In this document: positions 55,754 through 64,000 of the stretch, in pieces
Layout: each line of letters begins with the position of its first letter
Numbering within the stretch: position 1 is the first letter of the stretch
Origin: Phytophthora sp. 'mugwort'
Taxonomy: Eukaryota; Oomycota; Peronosporomycetes; Peronosporales; Peronosporaceae
Reading direction: 5' to 3'
Length of the DNA: 64,000 bases
Assembly: GCA_033558025.1 (NCBI GenBank)
Contig: JAUCEF010000005.1
Span: 6,572,001 to 6,636,000, forward strand
Translations under genes and position numbers: made by a program
Notes under the pieces: model-generated
The model's input: only the letters and a program-made list of their open reading frames with translations
Database searches by the model: none
Told to the model about the DNA's origin: nothing

Positions 55754-58519
55754 GTGCTCACCGGTAGTTCCCACGCGTCAGGCAGTCTTGCAGTCTGCCT
55801 TAAAGGTCATTCTGACTTCTACGGTTTACCACAAGAGCTCCTTACACCCACAGCCCTCGCAAGTAAGCACCTCCTAAGTCAAGCCTCATGCTGCTCATCA
55901 CCTAGGACATCTGCACCCTGCTTTTCTGCGAAAGAGAGGCAGGTCTATATCAAGGCACGACTTGAGCAAGTCCTGCTCTAACACACACGGCTACACCAAC
56001 CTGCTCAACCATCTGAAGCGTCACTATCTGACCTATGGGGTGGACGCTAAAGAAGCCGCGAGACGTCGCAATCCTCTGCAGCTACTTCTAGCAGTGGACT
56101 CACGTAGCCGCGACATTTGTTTCGGTGGCTCGAGTGGGTGATCGCCAGGCCAGTTTAATAGCGGGAATCCCCAATCTCTACCGATATTAAGCTAATAGCG
56201 GTATGAAAGGCGCTCTTAGAAAAGGTAAGGTGAGGGAATGACGGACGTATAGTCAAATTAAGCTAAATGTATTGAATTGATTACATCAACGCGGTAGGTC
56301 ATTTGCGCAGTACCAAACCTCATGTTACCTGCTATTCTCTCGAACTGCAAGTGCGGAAACCAAATCGAGTTGTTTGGCGTGCAGAATACCTTCCGGTGAG
56401 AATCTGTTAATGACTGGCGGTAATCATTCCTCTCCCAACCGATGATCGAGAAGTCTGACTCCACCGTCGCGGTATTTGGGAACAGGGGTGCTAATGCCCC
56501 GCAAAACTCTTCTAGCGTCGAAAACCGCCCACCAACAAGCGCCCATCCTGCGCTAAACCCGATATGTTCATCGGAACACGTATTCAAGGCTTCTTGTAGG
56601 TCGCTGCCTCCCGGGACAGTTTGGATAAGCTCCTGCTGCTCAGTCTCAATTGCTACGATACGTTTCGTCGTCCAACCAGCGTCACGGGACGATGCATGTG
56701 TTCTCTGACGAACCCAGACAACGCTGACGTGCGTGTTTTAGCCAACGTGTGAGGCATAACCCGTTGTAGTTCCATGTCATCGGCTTCATTAAGGGAGTTG
56801 CGGGTCGCAACAATGCTTGTTATACCGACAAATAGCCCAACAAATAACCCAGCCACCGAACGAGCACACTCAATTATCTCTTCTTGCTATAATGACTGAA
56901 GTATGCCGATAACAAAAGTTCCACGATCGTTAATGAAGTTGAGTGAGTCCGATATCTTCACAGTGTACCCCCCCTTGACTACATACACATATATATATTG
57001 TTTGTTCGGCTTCGCTTTGAATTTGCTTTGGATTCACGTCCGAATTTAATGCAGACTTTGCAGGCAACGGAGATGACAGCAGAAGTCTTTGTGTCTCGCT
57101 CTGTGACTTGGAGTCCATATCTAATATCGTGTCCTGGCTGAAACGGAGTCTGTAGACCAGCCGGCATATTGAGCACGACGTAGCCTCAGCAACGCCGCTG
57201 TCAGAGAGTGTAAGTGGGCTCGATGAATGACTGGAGATTTGGAGACAGAGCTATCTGGGAAGTCCAGCCGTCGTTGCTGATTGGATATTTGTCCGTTGTG
57301 GCGCCCGTTTTTCAACGGTTGATCTCGAATTCTTGGCTCGTTGGTTTCACCTTGGTGCTGACTCAATCTGCTGACCTCATGTAGAATGTCAAATGGCATT
57401 TTTAAAATAGGTAAGCTGCGGGAATTCGGGCCAAATTCCCGCTATTAAAGTGGCTTGGTGATCGCCTAGTACGACGACCTGACTGCCCTAGCCGATGGTA
57501 CGATCGCTTGGCCTTCTGTTCTCTGGACAACGGGGAAGACCTCAGTGCTCAAAGTCTCTTCGACTTATTTGCCGGCACACTTTCCGGTTATGCCAAGCCG
57601 TGGGACGCGGTAGTTGTCATGGTAGGTGACAACTGTGCTGTCAATCAGTACATCAGCAATAAACGAGGCGGCACCTTGCTAGTCGGGTTTGCCAGTCATC
57701 TTTTCAATCTGGCGGGCCAGGGTTACCTTCCCCCTCAAGTCGGACGAGCCGATACTATTCAATGTCCAGGCTATCGTGACCAAGCTGCGGACTAGCAAGG
57801 GTCGTGCGCTGCTCCGGCGCGTGTACAACAAGGCGCTACTGCTTCGAATGGCACGCAGTGGCCGAGAACCTATGCTATGCTCGACCGCACGCCGATTTAG
57901 CGCCCGCTCTCAACGTATCGGGCCACGGGGTCATGCTCAAGTATGCGTTCTAGCCATTGCTTCTACCTCGAAGCGACTGCGAGCGTGTTAAGTCGCTGCT
58001 GGCTGATATGCAAAAGTTCGAAGCTGTCACGAAAACATGCAAAAAAGCAAACGCTTATGCTTTCCGGTCCGGGACGACTTCTCGCCCATGTCACCGAAAA
58101 TTTCCCTACAATGCAGAGTTGCCGGGGACGTCAAGCTCGCATCATCAACTACCCTGAGCTCGAGGCGGGCATCGAGAAACCCAACGCCACGAGAGCGTCA
58201 CTGCCCCACAGCGCCAAGCATATGTTCCGTTCAAGCTCGCTGCTGCTAGTCGCGAAGAGGCTCCTGCTGAGCCTTCGTCGCCACGACGTTCACTAAGCGC
58301 AAGACGCCCATGCGCTAACTGTATAGCGATACGGCGTACATACCGCCGACGTCAAACAATGTGAACCCGTCTTCTCAAGCAAAGATGGTCTATACCTATC
58401 TTCGCAAGCGTATGGACGCAGCGATGCTCGATCCTGTGATGTCCCTGATGTACAACCGCTCGTTTTGGGACGTGCTGGTTGTCGAAGAGATTCGGCGTGA
58501 GCAGCCACAGCATAACTAG
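55754..58519 (+). mobile_element. hAT-type transposase relic (hAT-B), split by an insertion
   Basis: The start resembles a BED zinc finger: after 55981, the reading THGYTNLLNHLKRHYL (55995-56040) parallels the hAT-A finger. At about 56154 the element is interrupted. It resumes at 57450 and reads LDNGEDLSAQSLFDLFAGTL, MVGDNCAVNQYISNKRGG and LVGFASHLFNLAGQGY (57525-57730). Pieces around TKLRTSKGRALLRRVYNKAL follow, ending with the dimerisation domain at about 58340-58519 (IPPTSNNVNPSSQAKMVYTY and MYNRSFWDVLVVEEI). The core catalytic Asp block matches hAT-A but the two are clearly divergent copies. Several stops and frameshifts; no terminal repeats delimited. Confidence 0.75.
56154..57449 (-). 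mobile_element. 1.3 kb internally deleted DNA transposon with TTAA ends
   Basis: 56154-56168 (tttaatagcgggaat) and 57435-57449 are perfect 15-base inverted repeats, and TTAA lies at 56155-56158 and 57445-57448. On the minus strand an N-terminal protein piece (57399-57121, starting MPFDILHEVSRLSQHQ) and a C-terminal piece (56587-56258, with LFPNTATVESDFSIIGWERN) remain. The second resembles a transposase dimerisation end (ERxFS-like). The middle is missing. The insertion sits inside hAT-B. A sequence close to the right flank (gtggcttggtgatcgcc) also occurs to the left at about 56124-56145, so the host flank is partly duplicated. TTAA suggests a piggyBac-like or Kolobok-like target, but the protein pieces are hAT-like, so the superfamily is open. 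Confidence 0.65.
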
Positions 58520-59369
58520 AGTTAATTCAACTATTAATGCTATTGATCTTGGGCAGCCCCGTTAATACATAATTTCGTACTCGAGTTCATTGGTTCTTTG
58601 ATTCTACCGATGCGCAATAGACAAACCTATACAATCTAGTATTATTTCTATTTCGAGAGACAATGAACGTGTATTTACAACGAGTACTACGGCAAAATCA
58701 CACCGTAGGGAACATGACCAACGAAGGCGACGAGGGCACCACCTCCTCAGCTGCTGTCAACCCGATGGAGAGTTTAATATAAATCAGCCTCAGATCGCTG
58801 TGAAGTATATAGCTCTACTTTGCTAGTACTATTTCAATTGTATTATATGCCATACTTCGACGTTCCCTTCAAGTACTTTAGTACTCCTCTTCATTGAGTC
58901 TTCTTATTGCAAGATAAATATGCATAGTTACTTAAATCCGCATGGGGCTAAGGATACGGCCATCACTGCCGCCTTCTAGCAACACGCGCATTGAGATGCC
59001 TTCTCGACCTGTCGCGTGACATCAATACGATCATGTCAGAATTAAACTCAACATTTGGAATCTATTACACACATAGAACACATACCTGGGACAATACTGC
59101 GGTACTTGACAGAGAGAGCACCGTCATGCCGGCGCTGAATCGATAAGTCGGTTCGGATTACCCGGCGTGTAGGCGTGACATGAAAGGACAATTTCCCGAA
59201 TAACCCATAGAAGCACGAGAAGCAGCGCATGGACTGCGCGAGTCCGCGACGGATGAGAGCGGCGGCTAATGGTGCGAATATTGTTGGGCGAGCGAGCTAC
59301 GAAGGGCCTCGACCATTCCACCAGCTTTACTCCGGACCCGGCTGTGACCTGTGCAGATCGGAATGTCAA
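58520..59369. other. No gene seen
   Basis: 850 bases between hAT-B and the copia relic. AT-rich; short frames only. Nothing recognised. Confidence 0.45.
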
Positions 59370-60030
59370 ACTCTCCATAAGCACCCAACGTAGCAGCGAT
59401 GCAGAGAAACGTGCAATGAAGGGAATTCCGTATCATGATGCCGTCGGTAGTGTTATGCACTTCATGATAGGGACTTGACCCGACATGGTCTTTTTCATGC
59501 GTGAGGGCGGCCAATGCATAGCGAGCACTACGATGAACGCAGGTATCCGAGGACTCAAGTATTTAGTACTACGGTCTGATTGCAGGGCGGCTCGTTGGAC
59601 ATCACCTAAAACACTTAGTCGACAGTCTGATATCATATAACGCATCGGGCTACGCCAATTTCCCCCAACATGAGACGCTTGGTCGGTGGATATATGAGAC
59701 CAGGCTAGCTAACATTCCACTCTCATTGCTACCACGCAAACATCGCACTGTGGTTCTCTCGACAACAAATGCAGAATATGTCGCCCTATGCCACTATAGG
59801 CAAGAAATGCTATTTATCAAACTCCATCTCCATGATGAAGACTTCACCGCACAGCCCGACATTATTGACGGCGACAACCAGAGCTGCATCAAGATCTATT
59901 ACAATCCTGAACTGTACGGACGGTTGAATCACATACATGCTCGCCGAAGGAGAAAGTAGAACGGCTCGAATTCAACGTCGGCTACTACAACACCAAAGAC
60001 GTGGTCGCTGATATTTTACAGCGGGCTTAG
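59370..60030 (+). mobile_element. Ty1/copia reverse transcriptase-RNase H relic
   Basis: The start, KGIPYHDAVGSVMHFMIGT (59417-59475), is the copia RT end motif (PYxxAVGSLMYLM), followed by a stop at 59477. After frame changes, RNase H pieces appear: RKHRTVVLSTTNAEYVALCH (59732-59790, the SSTEAEY block) and IIDGDNQSCIKIYYNPELYG (59857-59920, the DNQ block). The end, EFNVGYYNTKDVVADILQRA (59968-60027), matches the family C-terminus. Gag, integrase and LTRs are not seen. Confidence 0.8.
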
Positions 60031-61836
60031 ATATACATCAGTTTAGAAAACTAAGAACTAATCATCGGATGGAATCCCTAGACACATAGGATAGCTAAAC
60101 TAATGGTGCACGAGAAATACAGTAGGGTCCTACTCAACGCGTCATTTACTTTTCCCACTGGGTATATATTTTGTACGCAACGGGGTTTTCATCGTTGTGG
60201 TTTCCGTGGGCTTGAAACCCCCAAAAGATTGCTTAGGTACTCACGAACCATATATCATGCACAGATCAGCATAATTTCTAGGGGAGACCATTACTTATAT
60301 CATATAGCATGCACAGATCAGCATATTATCAAGGAATGGCCATTATCCGTAACCCAAACCCGCTAAAATCTATACCTCCAATCACCTACTTACCGACCGG
60401 ACGTAATATGCGACGTAATTAATCCAACGCTAAGGCCGGACCGGTTTGCCCTCATCCTGATCAAAGACGGGACACTTAATGCATAAACCTACAGCACGAT
60501 GGGGTGGCCAACAAAGCTATGGTTGGAGGCCGTAAGCAGAAACCGTCGGAGAGTTTCACTTCTTCGAGGAGCCGTGCGCCACGCCGCCCCGCCATAGCAA
60601 AATTTAGGTCGACAAGAGGCCGGTACCGTAAGTCACGGCCTAAATTGCGCAATTGTCGAAAAAGTACCTTGAAGTTTATCCACGAGGTGTCCCGGGTCAA
60701 GTGTTGTGGTAGTACAGTAGACCAGCGGCAAAGAAAGCGCCAATACCACTCGACGACACGACATCACAACGGTCCGCCAAGTTCTGCACCAAACTTGCAG
60801 GCATTGATGCGACAGAGGCCTGCCATATCGGCTCCGATGCTATGGGAATAAAACGAATTGTTTTGCAGAAATCGTCAAACCTTGGATGGCGGACGCTTTC
60901 CAGCGATCCACAAAGTTGGTTTTCTGCTCGAAAGGGTCCTTAAAAAAAGGTTTTTCTTCGGCACCCATGTTCTGTGGTAGTAGTGGCAATTGCATCGTTT
61001 AATGTTGATCCACAGCACACTGTGTTCAAACCCATAGTGGCCGTAACTCAGCGGCTACCATAGTTTTGGCCATAGATGCGGTAAAAGAGATGCTCCGCTG
61101 ATTGCTCATCTTGTGACTGCGGAGATGCTACAAAAACAGCAGACTGGTATCGGCGACCGACGACTATGCTGCATCAAGGTTAACCCCGCTGCATCATCAT
61201 AGTTTCTTTCGCTTGAGTGACATGACTCATCTGGCATTCATCTGGGCGAGCCTGTTCGTCCGGTAGCCCCCTGAACTCCGCTTTAATACGTCCTGACACC
61301 CCCCTTGCCGCGGCTCCTGCAGTCTCATCTAACGCGGACCCCGCGACTATGTTTCTTGGATCGTATGGAGGCTCCCCCTTCTTCTTCACGCGGAGTTCAG
61401 CGTCTGCCCGGCTCTTCGTTCTTCACGGCTTCCCGAGCCCCATTGGAGTCCAACTTGGACTTTTGGTGACTGCAATGTCGACCCGATTCTCGTTGTTGTC
61501 GTGCTCCGATGTCTATCTCTCCACCGCTGGGATGCAGCAGAGGACCTACTCTTGACACCAAACTCTATCCGACCAGCACTCAAGCTGTACTACCAGCACT
61601 TTAAAATCCGTCGAGCACTGTGCTATCCCGGCCACCACGCAATGAGTCTCTTCAATACGACCAATCGCTCGCCGGCACGGCAAAGAAAATCCCCGCACTA
61701 AGCCCAATACTGGTCAATCCGTAGGCTTCATTTATCAACTGTTATCAAATAGAAACAGGAGATCTGATCGAAGCGCACTTTGTCCAACCATTCCCCCTTT
61801 CATCCAAACAAGCTACCAACCATTTACCTGCCGACG
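60031..61836. other. Repeat-derived region without a recognised gene
   Basis: 1.8 kb of mixed sequence. An imperfect tandem duplication of period 52 lies at about 60250-60345. Plus-strand frames at 60504-60851 (Arg/Ser-rich) and 61349-61555 have no recognised homology. The start of the MULE may extend upstream into the last few hundred bases; its terminal repeat was not delimited. Confidence 0.4.
60256..60325. repeat. 18-base direct repeat, 52-base period
   Basis: catgcacagatcagcata occurs at 60256-60273 and again at 60308-60325, and the bases after each copy remain partly similar (CCATTA recurs at the same offset), consistent with an imperfect 52-base tandem duplication just downstream of the copia relic. 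Confidence 0.7.
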
Positions 61837-63721
61837 CCATGCCTCGCTACCTTCCCTGGATCAACCTCGCTATCGCGCCCCCCGCGCGGACGCTGATATG
61901 CTGCTGGAGACGTTCAAGAGCTTCACAATTAACAAGAGCGACCTGGGCAAATGCTGCATTTGCACGGTTGCAGCGCCCACTCGATGCGCACGCAGCTCCT
62001 ACGCTGTACTGTGATGCATGTAAAGCGCGGACGCCTGGTGCAGCTTGCCCTTGGCGAGGGCGCGTAAGGACATGCAGCATGCTAAATGCGGCAAATGTCG
62101 ACGAGCTGCACGCCCATCTTTCGCCACTTCACTCATCAGCGAAGCCAAAGCTGATTTCAGCGATGAAGGACGTGGCTCGCGACTGGGCCGCACAGGGCCT
62201 TCGCCGCTGCGAGTGTGGTACGGGCTCATGCGCCGGTTCAACCTGGACGAAGCTTCCACGCCGCCACTGGCAACGGTGCAGCGCTTCGTCCACAACTACG
62301 TGGTCGCCACGCTGGGGGCAGCGACCTGCTTAAGGCTCCGCCTCAAAATCCGAGATGCTGGCTACACCGGGCAGGAAGAGGAGTTGCGTTCACATTTTCG
62401 TGGCGCAATGACGCCGAAGGGAGGCCCTTTGTCGGTAACCGTACCGATCAAGATCCGTTCGTCGTCGGCATGACCACGAAGATGCTACTGCGGAATGCCG
62501 ACCGCGATCCAGCGTCTATTATCCTGCATATCGATGCTACCTACAAGCTCTCGCAGGTTGGATACCCAGTATTGGCGGTCAGCGTGTCATATAGAGCCCG
62601 ACAATTCCACCCTGTTGCTGTTTTTGTTGTCTCACAAGAGACGCAGGAGCAGTACACAAAGATGCTCTCAGGTTTGCGCCGTCTATATCATCTGGTGGCT
62701 GGCAAGGACCTGCTCGTGCCGTATGTCATAGGAGATGCCGATTTAGCGTAGTGGAATGCGCTGCAAAACGCCTTCGGCATCAACAGCACGTTTCGCTTTC
62801 TAATGTGCTTTTTTCATGTTGCGGAAAACGTGTACGAAAAGATGCGCTGCTTGGAGGCAAACGTTGCTGCAATGGTATTGCGCCATCTACACGAGCTGCA
62901 TTTTACGAGCAGCGAGCGTGAGTTCAACGAGAAGCTTACAGAGATGAAGGCAGAGTGGGGCAACTGGGCGCAGCTCGTTGAGTTTGTGGCGTACTTCGAG
63001 ACAGTATAGCTGAACAAGAGAGTATGGCGGTGGCAATGCTTCCACACGGCCAGTGGATATGCCACCACGAATAACCCGTACGAGACGTTCAAAGCGGCAA
63101 TCAAAGCGCGATGTCACTATGCGTCGGCGGCTGAAGGTGGGCGCACTGGTTGACCAGTTAATGGTCCTCTGTGGTGGTGAGAGTGTGCGTGCGAAGCCGT
63201 TTGCGACGGCGACCACTTCTTCGGACCTTCTCGCCAGGGGTGCTCGGGATCTGACTCGCGACGGACTTCTGTACGAGAAGGTGTTCCAGCGCGGAAGCAT
63301 AGCATCGCTCCTTGCCGACGCGCCGTCGCAGAGCACGACCAACTCCATCCGTGCCATGGCACTTCCTGCCACTCGCGTGTTTGATGTCCTGGAGCGCCGG
63401 TCACGCGAAAACCTCAACGTCACCGGGCACCTCAACTTCGAGACAGCCAGGGTGGAACGCATGGACATGCCACCTTGTGGATGGGAGGTGGATACCCAAG
63501 CTCGGTATTGCCCTTGCCGCTTCAACATGAAGCACGGTTCATGTGTCCATCTACTGTTTACCCTCGGCGCCGTTGGCAGTATCGATGCCACTGGCAGGGA
63601 GACGCTGTTCTACCGAGGAACCAACAAGCGCAAGCGGGGCAAGCAAGAACGCAGCCGGCAAGACGCCCGAGAGTCAATGGCCAAGCGCTACACATGGAAT
63701 GAACACCAGTCACTAAGGTGA
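61837..63721 (+). mobile_element. MULE transposase, nearly complete but broken
   Basis: Mutator-like transposase. The N-terminal part is frame-broken (61839-62333, with ISAMKDVARDWAAQGLR and YGLMRRFNLDEAST). The core runs open from 62215 to 62751: ILHIDATYKLSQVGYPVLAV (first catalytic Asp), RQFHPVAVFVVSQETQEQY, and VPYVIGDADLA (second Asp) before a TAG at 62749. The frame continues with FRFLMCFFHVAENVYEKM (62790-62850), a stop at 63007, then an open C-terminal part 63053-63721 with the SWIM zinc finger CPCRFNMKHGSCVHLL (about 63508-63555). A basic tail KRKRGKQERSRQ ends it. Only a few stops or frameshifts break it, so it is younger than most elements here. Its end overlaps, antisense, the open frame of the partial gene to the right. 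Confidence 0.8.
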
Positions 63722-63739
63722 TATTGGAGATAACAACTG

Positions 63740-64000
63740 TCTCGTCTCACTCTCGTTTTTTTATCCTCCTGGTCTTGTTCCTTCAGCAGCAGCAGCATGC
63801 CCCGGAAGAACGTGTAGGGACCCAGCCACTCGCACAGCTGCACCATGACGTGCAGCACGCCCAACCCCGCGAACAGCAGCTCGTGCGCCTCGAGGAAGGC
63901 CAAAGCAAAAAAAACGCATGGCGAACCAGGCGCGCTGCAGCGACTTGGCGACCGGCTCGGTGCGCGCGCGGGACAGTAGCTCCTAGACGTCGGGTTGCTA
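63740..64000 (-). CDS. Partial membrane-protein gene at the window edge
   Basis: Minus-strand reading SRARTEPVAKSLQRAWFAMR (about 63977-63918), then after a run of eight T, ALAFLEAHELLFAGLGVLHV and EWLGPYTFFRGMLLLLKEQD (63903-63765). Alternating hydrophobic stretches look like membrane segments of a host protein. The two parts are in different frames; one more or one fewer T in the T8 tract near 63910 would need testing, since homopolymer error is a simple explanation. Downstream the frame runs into sequence antisense to the MULE tail and stops at 63688. A potential donor site (GTGAGA) lies near 63750. Family not recognised. Confidence 0.4.

Noticed and set aside
60256..60325. CRISPR-like direct repeat
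   Set aside because: Only two copies, eukaryotic context, and the spacer itself is partly similar between copies, so it is a simple tandem duplication.

Overview
The window looks like a repeat-rich oomycete genome, most probably a Phytophthora-type species. Host genes have few, short GT-AG introns (about 40-110 bases in most models). There is a BBS7 gene, which implies motile cilia (zoospores). The mobile elements (piggyBac, hAT, MULE, pogo, Ty3/gypsy with a chromodomain, Ty1/copia) and a decayed PDR-type ABC transporter resemble families typical of Phytophthora. The species call is inference from remembered family resemblance; no search was run.

Layout. 1-10 kb is accessory sequence: a decayed repeat, a near-perfect inverted repeat with arms of about 1.25 kb (1774-3018 and 5209-6454), a hAT relic, a MULE relic, and a PDR transporter pseudogene split by a decayed piggyBac element. 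10.8-18.4 kb is host sequence: a four-exon gene with a SAP-like start, and a long IP3-receptor-like gene whose 3' end is cut off by a pogo-type element. 18.4-28.2 kb is nested transposon debris: pogo, an AT-rich stretch, gypsy with its 3' LTR, and a piggyBac that itself holds a 0.6 kb element with terminal inverted repeats.

28.3-55 kb is a gene-dense island: BBS7 and KDM8/JMJD5 (minus strand), folylpolyglutamate synthase (plus, divergent from KDM8), PA28 proteasome activator, a large EF-hand protein, S-adenosylmethionine decarboxylase (minus, with an upstream ORF in its leader), an OS-9/ERLEC1-like lectin (minus), a giant acidic coiled-coil protein (plus) and an R2R3 Myb factor (minus). 55.3-64 kb is again repeats: a hAT relic interrupted by an internally deleted TTAA-flanked element, a copia relic, and a MULE with few breaks that abuts a partial membrane-protein gene running off the window.

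The island genes are unrelated housekeeping and signalling functions (cilium trafficking, folate, polyamine, proteasome, ER quality control, transcription), not a pathway cluster. Exon models were built by hand from GT-AG sites, reading frame and family resemblance. No CRISPR array, rRNA, intact tRNA gene or RxLR/CRN effector gene was recognised.
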